Below are positions 15,301-21,667 of a DNA stretch of 31,514 bases, in pieces. The stretch is from CAZVYJ01 sp964631565. Lineage in GTDB: Bacteria; Planctomycetota; Phycisphaerae; SM23-33. A model generated the notes under the pieces. That model did not search any database. It saw only the letters and a list, made by a program, of their open reading frames with translations, and had not been told where the DNA came from. Position 1 is the first letter of the stretch. Each line of letters opens with the position of its first letter. The DNA lies in NCBI GenBank assembly GCA_964631565.1, contig CAZVYJ010000033.1, positions 1-31,514 of the forward strand. Direction: 5' to 3'. The translations under genes were made by a program, and so were the position numbers.

Positions 15301-15500
15301 ACACCGGCTGCAAAACAGGCGAGGGATTTGTATGCCGGTAGAGCGCCTTGAGCATATTTCGTTACGCAGCGTTATTCGTCTGCAACGCCGGCGACGGGTT
15401 GTAGTGTCTCCGGATTCAGCCGAATCACATCTCTGCGCGATTACGCTCATGAATGCACAGTAATCAGCTTGCTTCTGCTGTCGAAAAAGGAATTTCGTTA

Positions 15501-16928
15501 ATGGCAGAAAAAGGCGCCCGCAAGCTCTCGCGAATGGCGGTATACGTCACGGCGGATGCTGCGCGCAATTCAAGCCACCTTCAGCCGCTTCAGAAAACAC
15601 TGGGCGAGATCGTCTTTGTCGACTGCATAACGTCCGCCTCGAAACTGATTAAAAGCAGCAAGCCGGAAATGGTCTTTATCGGTCCGGACGCGACAGCCGA
15701 CGCAACTTTAGAGATGCTCAATGTAATAAAATCGTTCCGGCCGGATCTGCCCGTAGTCGTGTTCACGGAAAACCCTGACGTTGACCTGGCTGTGAAATAT
15801 GTGCGGGCCGGCGCCCACGACTACCTGCTGCTGCCCCTGGACAAGGACAGGCTCGGCCGGATCGCATCGGTAGCCGAAGAATCACGCAGAAAAACAGACG
15901 GCTATTTCTGCAAAGCCTGCCCGCCGGGCGTTGAGATAGTAGGCCTGAGCGAAGGCATGTCAAAAACGCTCGAGACGATAAAGATAGTCGCCAACAGCCA
16001 CTGCAATCCCGTGCTCATTCTCGGCGAAACCGGAACCGGCAAGGAGCTTGCCGCCCGGGCCATCCACGCATGGCGGTGCAGCGGCGATGACAACTTCGTC
16101 GCGGTGAACTGTGCAGCCCTGAGTGCGTCGCTGCTTGAAAGCGAACTTTTCGGCCACGTCAAAGGCGCGTTCACCAGCGCCGACCGCGACAAGACCGGCC
16201 TGTTCGAACTCGCCGGCAAAGGCTGCATCTTCCTGGACGAAATCAGCGAAATGCCTCCGGCGCTGCAGGCCAAACTGCTGCGCGTGCTCCAGGAAAAAAC
16301 CTTCCGCAAGGTCGGCGGAACCAAAGACATCACCTGCAGCGCCACGATCATAGCGTCGAGCAATCGCGACCTGTTCAGGGAATCGACTTCGGGCCGGTTC
16401 CGGCGAGACCTTTATTACAGGCTGGCCGTGTTCCCGATAAAACTTGTGCCCCTGCGCGATGAAAGCCGCCGCAGCGACATTCCACTGCTGGCCCGGTATT
16501 TCATCGAAACATCGGGCATGGCCGCCGCCAGCAAGGTAACCGGCCTGAGCGAAGCGGCGATAGACATTCTCACAAGGCACAACTGGCCCGGCAACGTGCG
16601 GGAACTTCATAATGTCATATCGCGGGCGATGATACTCGAACAGTCCGGCACAATTATGCCGGCCAGTCTGATTTTCGATTCGGAAGAAGCCCATGCCGTC
16701 CCGGAAACGGGAGCGGCCTCAAACAAAACAGAAAACTTCTCGCTGGAGACCGCCGAGAAGGAATTCATTCTGCGGGCGCTCAAGGAAACCGGCTGGCAGA
16801 GAACCAAAGCCGCCTCGCTGCTCGGCATCACGCGGGCGACGCTGCACGCAAAGCTGAAACGCTATGACATCCAGTCGCCGGACGCCGCCGAAACGGGCGA
16901 ATCCAAACTGCAGGAATCCTATAACTGA
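15501..16928 (+). CDS. Sigma-54-dependent activator with degenerate receiver (flagellar regulator)
   Basis: A 475-residue NtrC-class activator, probably the FlrC/FlgR/FlbD counterpart. Residues 11-118 are a receiver-like domain that lacks the phospho-acceptor Asp (G61 stands there), the acidic pair and the conserved Lys (L111), keeping only T89. The AAA+ domain has Walker A GETGTGKE (175-182), the sigma-54 loop GAFTSA (222-227, normally GAFTGA), Walker B GCIFLDE (241-247), arginine-finger region RFRRDL (299-304) and WPGNVREL (362-369). A Fis-type helix-turn-helix ends it (WQRTKAASLLGITRATLHAK, 432-451). The ATG at 15501 has AAGGA nine bases upstream; the frame is open to an ATG at 15453 without a ribosome site. 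It is divergent from the flagellar operon and its sigma-54 promoter. Confidence 0.92.
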   Translation: MAEKGARKLSRMAVYVTADAARNSSHLQPLQKTLGEIVFVDCITSASKLIKSSKPEMVFIGPDATADATLEMLNVIKSFRPDLPVVVFTENPDVDLAVKYVRAGAHDYLLLPLDKDRLGRIASVAEESRRKTDGYFCKACPPGVEIVGLSEGMSKTLETIKIVANSHCNPVLILGETGTGKELAARAIHAWRCSGDDNFVAVNCAALSASLLESELFGHVKGAFTSADRDKTGLFELAGKGCIFLDEISEMPPALQAKLLRVLQEKTFRKVGGTKDITCSATIIASSNRDLFRESTSGRFRRDLYYRLAVFPIKLVPLRDESRRSDIPLLARYFIETSGMAAASKVTGLSEAAIDILTRHNWPGNVRELHNVISRAMILEQSGTIMPASLIFDSEEAHAVPETGAASNKTENFSLETAEKEFILRALKETGWQRTKAASLLGITRATLHAKLKRYDIQSPDAAETGESKLQESYN

Positions 16929-17008
16929 TTAATCGCGACCACCGCCGAAAATTTTTCACGCCTTTTGCGACTCGCACGCACACCGCGAAACCGAATCGTA
17001 TATTTCTG

Positions 17009-17055
17009 ATGAGGCCCCGGAAGCTGCTGTATGGCACAGATGTTTCGGGCCTCAT
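17009..17055. repeat. 9-bp inverted repeat downstream of activator gene
   Basis: ATGAGGCCC (17009-17017) and GGGCCTCAT (17047-17055) are exact reverse complements around a 29-base loop; GGAA (17019-17022) can extend pairing to TTTC (17043-17046) after a one-base bulge. It has no T-run of its own on the plus strand and sits next to the larger stem at 17063-17140. Confidence 0.6.
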
Positions 17056-17062
17056 AAAAATC

Positions 17063-17144
17063 GAGTCCGACCGCTTCATTTCGTCCGTAATCAGTCGGGC
17101 TGTCGCGTCGGCAGCCCATCGGGCGGGAGCGGCCGGACTCTTTT
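17063..17144. terminator. Bidirectional terminator-like stem between activator gene and miaB
   Basis: Arms at 17063-17075 and 17128-17140 pair over 12 of 13 positions (GAGTCCG-a-CCGCT with AGCGG-c-CGGACTC). A second stem inside pairs GGGCTG (17097-17102) with CAGCCC (17112-17117). On the plus strand TTTT follows at once (17141-17144); on the minus strand GATTTTT follows the stem. The two flanking genes converge here, so one element could end both transcripts. The large loop is unusual for an intrinsic terminator, and a small RNA ending here is an alternative. Confidence 0.6.
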
Positions 17145-17156
17145 GCATTTCCACCT

Positions 17157-18545
17157 TCAGGCCGGCTCGCCGAACAGCGTCAGCGATGTCGCGTCCGTTA
17201 TTTTCACGTTGATGTACTGTCCCGTCAGCGTCTGCGGACCGTTGAAAACCACGATGTGGTCGCCGCGCGTCCTGCCCATCAGCTGCATGTTTTCCGGACT
17301 CGGCGAATCGCCCTGCTTGTCGACTCGCCGCGAAGGCCCCTCGGCGAGAACCTCCACGGTTTGACCGATGTAGCCGCGATTATGCTCCAGGCCGACTTCT
17401 TCCTGTACGGCGAGCAGTTCGTTGTTGCGGCGTTTTTTCACGGAGGCGGGGATGTCGTCTTTCAGCTTCCTGTCGCCCAGCGTGCCCGGCCGCGGCGAAT
17501 ACTTGAATATGAACGAGTTCTTGTACGCGCTGCGGCGGATAAGGTCGGCCGAGGCCTGGTGATCCTCCTCGGTTTCGCCGGGAAAGCCCACGATGAAATC
17601 GCCGGCCAGCACGACGCCGGGCACAATCGCACGCGCACGGTCGATGAGGTCGTCGTATTCCGCCCGCGTGTATCCGCGGTTCATCCGCCGCAGAACGGCG
17701 TCCGAGCCGCTCTGGGCCGGGCAGTGGATATATTCGCAGACGTTCGGCAGATCGCGCATGGCCTGCAGAATGTCGTCGGTGAAGTCTACGGGATGACTGG
17801 TAACGAAACGCAATCGCCGCAGGCCGTCAATCGCCGCGACGCGGCAAAGCAGGTCGCTGAACCGCACCATCCGCTCGCCGGCGGCCCAGTGATAGCTGTT
17901 GACCGTCTGGCCGAGCAGGGTGATTTCCGTCTTGCCGGCATCGACGAGTTTTTTCGCCTCGTCGAAAATCATGTTCGGGTCGCGGCTGCGCTCCGGCCCG
18001 CGAACGTAAGGCACGATGCAGTAGGTGCAGAACCTGTCGCAGCCTCGCATCACGCGGACATACGCCTGCGACGGACCTTCCGATCCGCCCAGCGAAACGT
18101 TGCGGGACAGGTCCAGCTCGTCCATTTTCGCTTCGGCCGCCCGGTCGCGTTCGGACTTGCGGTCGGGATCGAGGGCGAGCTGCTTTTTCTCGCCGCCGGC
18201 AGCGCGGGCGATGAGTTCGGGCAGTTCGGCGAGCCGGCCCGGCCCGCACACGATATCCACCTGCGGATACTTGCTCAGCAGGTCTCCGCCCATCCGCTGG
18301 GCCATGCAGCCGAGCACGACGACAATCAGCTTCCGTCCGCTGCTCTTGCGGCGGGCGTCGGCGCCGATGCGCGAGAGCACCTTTTCCTCGGCGTGCCTGC
18401 GGACCGAGCACGTGTTGTAAAGCACGACGTCGGCGGCAGCCTGGTCGTCGACCATATCGAGTCCGGCGGCCAGCAAAGCGCCGGCCACCAGCTCGCTGTC
18501 CAGCCGGTTCATCTGACAGCCCATCGTCTCCAGATAAAACTTCAT
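17157..18545 (-). CDS. miaB: tRNA-2-methylthio-N6-dimethylallyladenosine synthase (MiaB)
   Basis: MiaB is a radical SAM enzyme that adds the methylthio group to i6A37 of tRNAs reading UNN codons. The 462-residue size is normal. The N-terminal UPF0004 domain has its three cluster-binding cysteines at C10 (ETMGCQMN), C46 (YNTCSVR) and C80 (VLGCMAQR). The radical SAM motif CDRFCTYC gives C169, C173 and C176. A C-terminal TRAM domain starts near residue 390 (IGQTVEVLAEG). The frame is open upstream to 19010, but family alignment fixes the start at MKFYLETMGCQMN. It converges with the activator gene. Confidence 0.97.
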   Translation of the reverse strand: MKFYLETMGCQMNRLDSELVAGALLAAGLDMVDDQAAADVVLYNTCSVRRHAEEKVLSRIGADARRKSSGRKLIVVVLGCMAQRMGGDLLSKYPQVDIVCGPGRLAELPELIARAAGGEKKQLALDPDRKSERDRAAEAKMDELDLSRNVSLGGSEGPSQAYVRVMRGCDRFCTYCIVPYVRGPERSRDPNMIFDEAKKLVDAGKTEITLLGQTVNSYHWAAGERMVRFSDLLCRVAAIDGLRRLRFVTSHPVDFTDDILQAMRDLPNVCEYIHCPAQSGSDAVLRRMNRGYTRAEYDDLIDRARAIVPGVVLAGDFIVGFPGETEEDHQASADLIRRSAYKNSFIFKYSPRPGTLGDRKLKDDIPASVKKRRNNELLAVQEEVGLEHNRGYIGQTVEVLAEGPSRRVDKQGDSPSPENMQLMGRTRGDHIVVFNGPQTLTGQYINVKITDATSLTLFGEPA

Positions 18546-18753
18546 AGTCGGTCCATCATACCGGAAAACCCGCCGCCGCCCAAGAATCAACGCTCCCTGC
18601 GGAAACCACGCCAAAAAAATGTTTTTAATCACCATCGGTCCGTAAGCACAAAAGGCGGGTTCCACTATGAGCAACAGGCGGTTTTTGCCGCAAGTCGCAC
18701 ATAAGCCGCCGCATATAAGAATATCCGGCATAAAGAAAAACCAGAACCACGAA

Positions 18754-18806
18754 GGACACAAAGAGCACTGAAAATCAGCGGTGTTTGATGTGTTTACTTT
18801 GTGTCC
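18754..18806. repeat. 10-bp inverted repeat
   Basis: GGACACAAAG (18754-18763) is the exact reverse complement of CTTTGTGTCC (18797-18806), with 33 bases between. Similar 'gaaggacacaaagagca' strings are common filler in some environmental bacterial genomes. It may be a relic of a miniature element; no target duplication was identified. Confidence 0.6.
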
Positions 18807-18820
18807 TCCGGGCATACGCC

Positions 18821-18834
18821 CGCCCGTCTGGGCG
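18821..18834. repeat. GC-rich tetraloop hairpin
   Basis: CGCCC (18821-18825), loop GTCT, GGGCG (18830-18834). It resembles in shape and loop the hairpins at 192-207 and 30873-30892. Confidence 0.55.
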
Positions 18835-18876
18835 TGAACCCGGTGGTTCATTTTATGGCTTCTAAAAGGAGAAACC

Positions 18877-19893
18877 ATGGCCGGAAAACAAATCTTCATC
18901 CTCGTATCAGCGATTTTTATCAGCCTTCTCTGCCTGCCTCCAATTCTGCATGCCGACCCGGAAAACAAGCCCGCCGACGCAAGCGCCGCAAATGCCGAAA
19001 AACCTCCCATTCCTTATGAGATAGGGATGTTCCGGCACATACTCAATCCGCCCGGCATGAAAAAGGCCCAGGAAAAGCACCCCGGCCAGCAGTGGTACAT
19101 CAACGACCATTGTTTTTATGTCGCCGATGACGGCACGATTCACTGGTTCGGAATCACCAATCCGTATCCGGGCAATTTTGAAATCAGCTATGCCCCGGGC
19201 TCGCACCGCAACATCGGCCACGCAACCGCAACCAAGCCGTTCGGACCGTGGACCGAGCACGAAAACGCCCTGACGACGCCCGAAGGCTCCGACGACTGCA
19301 TCGGCGCCAGCTTCGTTGTGAAGCACCAGGACCAGTACATAATGCTTTACGGCTACAACACCGGTTTCCACATCGCAGTCAGCAAGGACCTGAACACATG
19401 GACAACGCTGGACAAGCCCAGGGTGACGCTCGGGCTGGCCGGCACGCGCGACCCGTGCATTATCAAACTGAAAGACGGAACGTATCTGCTCTATGCCGCC
19501 GCCGGCCAACAAGGCGGCGCGGGCGTCGGCCTGGCGTCCAGCACCAACTGCATCGACTGGAAAAAGGAAGCCCCTGCCCTCGTCAGCAACGTGCCCGGCG
19601 AGTGGGGTTCGCTGGAGTCGCCGTTCGTGCTCTTTCGCGACGGCTGGTATTACCTGTTCATCAATCACAGCCACAGGCAGTACGAAGAGACGATTGTCTT
19701 CGCCAGCCGCGACCCCAAAAAATTCGACTGGAGCAAGCCGCTGTGCACTATTTTCGGCCACGCCTCGGAGATATTCGAGTTCGACGGCAAGACATACATC
19801 AGCCACTGCGGCATCGAGGACCTGCACTGGCGGGACACCGGCGCGCCGTTCGGCCTGTACCTGACCGAGCTAGGCTGGCTGGAGCAGAAATAA
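18877..19893 (+). CDS. Secreted five-bladed beta-propeller protein, GH43/GH32-like
   Basis: A 338-residue protein with a signal peptide (about 1-26, MAGKQIFILVSAIFISLLCL, cleavage near LHA-DPE), so it is exported. Repeated blade motifs mark a five-bladed propeller of glycoside hydrolase clans F/J: INDHCFYVADDGTIHWFG (75-92), HIAVSKDLNTWTTLD (165-179), TRDPCIIKLKDGTYLLYAA (190-208), GSLESPFVLFRDGWYYLFIN (244-263) and an ending blade. D77, D192 and E247 sit where the catalytic base, modulator and acid often lie, but I cannot confirm activity. A substrate in plant or algal polysaccharide is only a guess. AGGAG lies six bases before the ATG. It appears to be monocistronic and is followed by a strong terminator. 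Confidence 0.75.
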   Translation: MAGKQIFILVSAIFISLLCLPPILHADPENKPADASAANAEKPPIPYEIGMFRHILNPPGMKKAQEKHPGQQWYINDHCFYVADDGTIHWFGITNPYPGNFEISYAPGSHRNIGHATATKPFGPWTEHENALTTPEGSDDCIGASFVVKHQDQYIMLYGYNTGFHIAVSKDLNTWTTLDKPRVTLGLAGTRDPCIIKLKDGTYLLYAAAGQQGGAGVGLASSTNCIDWKKEAPALVSNVPGEWGSLESPFVLFRDGWYYLFINHSHRQYEETIVFASRDPKKFDWSKPLCTIFGHASEIFEFDGKTYISHCGIEDLHWRDTGAPFGLYLTELGWLEQK

Positions 19894-19921
19894 CAGCTCG
19901 CAAAACCGCAACCTGCGCAAC

Positions 19922-19952
19922 AAAAAACCCGCTGCTTGGGGGCGGGTTTTTT
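19922..19952. terminator. Bidirectional intrinsic terminator
   Basis: AAAAAACCCGC (19922-19932) and GCGGGTTTTTT (19942-19952) form a perfect stem with a nine-base loop and a T-run on each strand. It would end the propeller-protein transcript on the plus strand and the tRNA-His transcript on the minus strand. Confidence 0.88.
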
Positions 19953-19973
19953 ATTTTCGCTATGGGCGACAAG

Positions 19974-20048
19974 GGTGGCTAATGGGATTCGAACCCATGA
20001 CCCTCTGGACCACAACCAGATGCTCTAACCAACTGAGCTACAGCCACC
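19974..20048 (-). tRNA. tRNA-His (anticodon GTG)
   Basis: The minus strand folds into a full cloverleaf: acceptor GTGGCTG pairing with TAGCCAC (one G-T pair), D-arm AGCTCAGTTGGTTAGAGC, anticodon arm CTGGT-TGTGGT-CCAG with GTG at the anticodon, and T-arm TGGGTTCGAATCCCA. Position -1 is G (20048) and position 73 is C (19974), the extra pair that identifies bacterial tRNA-His. The CCA end is not encoded (CTT follows), so it must be added after transcription. Confidence 0.97.
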
Positions 20049-20077
20049 GTGCGGTTTTCGGCCGGGCCGAAAAAACA

Positions 20078-20106
20078 AAAGTAACACAGTCCCCTACGAG
20101 TGTCAA
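20078..20106 (-). promoter_or_regulatory. Sigma-70-type promoter of tRNA-His
   Basis: On the minus strand a perfect -35 TTGACA (20106-20101) is followed after 17 bases by a weak -10 TACTTT (20083-20078). Transcription would start near 20071, about 23 bases before the mature tRNA end. A perfect 9-bp palindrome (TTTTCGGCC-G-GGCCGAAAA, 20055-20073) covers that leader. Confidence 0.65.
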
Positions 20107-20147
20107 TGCCGGCGGAATCTTATACGTCTGCAGACCGATATACCTAC

Positions 20148-20183
20148 AAAAAACCCCTCGGCCGCTCAAAGCCGAAGGGTTTT
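20148..20183 (-). terminator. Intrinsic terminator of the receiver-like gene
   Basis: The arms 20150-20162 and 20171-20183 pair over 12 of 13 positions (AAAACCC-c-TCGGC with GCCGA-a-GGGTTTT), and on the minus strand a T-run follows (20153-20148). It lies about 40 bases beyond the stop codon at 20224. Confidence 0.85.
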
Positions 20184-20223
20184 ATGCGAAAGGAGAAAGG
20201 AGGAGTTTTGTCTTATTATATTT

Positions 20224-20622
20224 CTACGCGGAAGCCGCCTGTTTTGTTCGACGTTTTCCGGCCGTTGCATTCTCAAGGGCCGCTATGATGCCCTGCTGAA
20301 TATCCTCGTTCGAGAGAATCGGCTTAATCAGCAGGTCGTCGCCGCCCTTTTGCCATGCCTGCCACGCCCGGGCGAATTTTTCCATGTACTCGGTAAGCAG
20401 AACAGCCGGCCGGGGCTGCATGTTGTAAAGGGCGTCGATGTGGCCGCTCTGGGCATGCTCAGCTGCGATGATTACAAGGTCCGGCTGCCAGCGGCGGGCA
20501 CGCTCAATCGCCTCGTGCGGGTCGCTCTCGCAAACGACCAGATGCGCGTGCGACTCCAGATACGCCCGTGCCTGCTCGGCGAAATGCCAGTCGTGATCGG
20601 CAACCAGAACCTTCAATGACAT
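20224..20622 (-). CDS. Receiver-only protein lacking the phospho-acceptor
   Basis: A 132-residue single-domain protein with the CheY-like fold: VLVADHD (strand 1 with acidic D9 and D11), PDLVIIAAEHA (strand 3), AVLLTEYME (strand 4 with T77) and DDLLIKPI (strand 5 with K100). The phospho-acceptor position at the end of strand 3 is Ala (A53) instead of Asp, so the domain is probably not switched by phosphorylation. No output domain or histidine kinase is nearby. The C-terminal tail is basic (GKRRTKQ). AAGGAG lies seven bases before the ATG. Its target is unknown. Confidence 0.75.
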   Translation of the reverse strand: MSLKVLVADHDWHFAEQARAYLESHAHLVVCESDPHEAIERARRWQPDLVIIAAEHAQSGHIDALYNMQPRPAVLLTEYMEKFARAWQAWQKGGDDLLIKPILSNEDIQQGIIAALENATAGKRRTKQAASA

Positions 20623-20953
20623 TGGTGACTCCTTTTCGCAGCGAAGACATGCAATAAAAAAATCACACTAACGTGACGTTTTATATATCGGCAGACCTGC
20701 AGCGGGACATAAAAAGGAAAAACACCCAAAAATGAAAATAATAGGAGGGAAATAACGGGGGTCTTGACTGTAACATCACTAACGATAAGGTCTTACGGAA
20801 GGAGTGCCGTAGAGGGATTTTTATGGCATGGCGCCTATGGACGCTGGAAACATGCGGCTGGATACCGTGGCTGAAAATTTTCGTGAACTTCAAACTGTTC
20901 CAAAATACAGTTAGACTCGAACTAGTCGTCATCGGCAGATAGGGAGATAGATA
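20623..20953. other. Intergenic region with a possible small ORF
   Basis: About 330 bases, AT-richer than the surroundings, between divergent genes. It holds a possible -35 element (TTGACT, 20764-20769) without a convincing -10, a short stem TACGG/CCGTA (20795-20812) and the possible 39-codon ORF listed separately. No RNA gene was recognised. Confidence 0.6.
20823..20942 (+). CDS. Possible 39-residue small protein or leader peptide
   Basis: ATG at 20823 preceded by AGAGGGA five bases upstream, then 39 codons to TAG at 20940-20942, 11 bases before the start of the lipoprotein gene. The product begins MAWRLWTLETCGWIPWLKIF: four Trp in the first 21 residues, then a hydrophobic stretch. It might be translationally coupled to the next gene or act as a leader. 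There is no family recognised and the ORF could be chance; listed because of its ribosome-binding site and spacing. Confidence 0.25.
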   Translation: MAWRLWTLETCGWIPWLKIFVNFKLFQNTVRLELVVIGR

Positions 20954-21601
20954 ATGCCCAGTGTGAATTATTCCAGCCTCAGGTTATTGATTATCGTGGC
21001 GGGTTTTGGTGTTTTGTCATTGCCCGGATGCAAGAGCGTTGATATTCCGACCGGCGACGAGAAAGGCCAGTCCACCCCATCCGAGCTTATAGCCAAATGG
21101 CACAAGGCTGCAATTAACGGAGACTTGTCTGCATACACGGAGTGTTTCTCCGCCGACTCCCAAAAGCAGCTGGAATTAATCAAAATTCATTACAGCACAA
21201 TACAGGATTTATACGAGTTCGAAGCTGCGCTGAAAAAAGCCTATGGCGATGACGCGCTAGAAAAATACCGAAAAATCGAAATTAATGGCGCTAACTGCAA
21301 CTTTCTGGCTCCACCCAAAGATGACCCGGAATGGTCGCAACAAACCAAAATAGAAATGACAGGTGAAGACAGGGCGGTCGCATCCCTACTTCTCGATCCT
21401 GACAGTGAAACACCCTCAGCCATGCCATTGTATCGCACCAAAGGCGTATGGGTTATCGACACGAAAGAGGCATTCAAAGACTGCGACGCCTGCATTGATT
21501 TGTATAAACAGATGGCTGAAATGATAGCCAGGGCCAGAAAAAGGGTCGGCAAGCCCGGCGTCACGCTCGAAGATGTCAAAAAGGCCATGCTCAACAAATA
21601 A
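20954..21601 (+). CDS. Predicted lipoprotein of unknown function
   Basis: A 215-residue protein with a lipoprotein signal: hydrophobic LLIIVAGFGVLSL and lipobox LPGC with C26 as the lipidation site. The following region SELIAKWHKAAINGDLSAYTECFSADSQKQ resembles the start of NTF2-like/DUF4878-type domains, in which a helical hairpin precedes a curved sheet; KGVWVIDTKEAF later would be one of its strands. The C-terminus is a basic helix. It is anchored in a membrane, facing the periplasm if at the inner or outer membrane. GGGAG lies seven bases before the ATG. No clear link to its neighbours. Confidence 0.75.
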   Translation: MPSVNYSSLRLLIIVAGFGVLSLPGCKSVDIPTGDEKGQSTPSELIAKWHKAAINGDLSAYTECFSADSQKQLELIKIHYSTIQDLYEFEAALKKAYGDDALEKYRKIEINGANCNFLAPPKDDPEWSQQTKIEMTGEDRAVASLLLDPDSETPSAMPLYRTKGVWVIDTKEAFKDCDACIDLYKQMAEMIARARKRVGKPGVTLEDVKKAMLNK

Positions 21602-21667
21602 ATTGCAGCCGCCTTCCGGGGGAATTTCAAAAACAAAGGCAAGCGGCCGTTGCCGCTCTGCCGGTTC

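Larger units (their letters stand above)
14650..15500. other. Long divergent intergenic region between fliK and the sigma-54 activator
   Basis: About 850 bases without a credible gene; the open frames here show no family resemblance. It contains the sigma-54 promoter (14671-14687), two GAA-N5-TTC-type dyads (14800-14833), AT-rich tracts (14820-14850), a sigma-70-like promoter with an internal palindrome (15065-15091) and a run of stable hairpins (15109-15292). Composition shifts from AT-rich (14700-15110) to GC-rich. Confidence 0.75.
18546..18876. other. Intergenic region between miaB and the propeller-protein gene
   Basis: About 330 bases between two divergent genes. The open frame extending miaB upstream is not supported as coding. 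It contains a filler-type string (accacgaaggacacaaagag, 18745-18764), the 10-bp inverted repeat at 18754-18806 and the hairpin at 18821-18834. No confident promoter for either gene was found. Confidence 0.6.

Noticed and set aside
14925..15463. Open frames of 115-117 codons on both strands in the divergent intergenic region
   Set aside because: They overlap each other, lack ribosome-binding sites, are Arg/Ser/Cys-rich and coincide with the hairpin-rich segment.
16990..17144. c-di-GMP (GEMM) riboswitch near flagellar genes
   Set aside because: The conserved GEMM core and tetraloop receptor sequences are not present, and the element lies downstream of the gene rather than upstream.
18546..19010. 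N-terminal extension of MiaB
   Set aside because: The frame is open upstream, but all MiaB landmarks start at MKFYLETMGCQMN and the extension crosses repeats and the start of the divergent propeller gene.
20681..20932. Minus-strand open frame of 83 codons
   Set aside because: It has no ribosome-binding site or domain, and it overlaps the control region of two genes.
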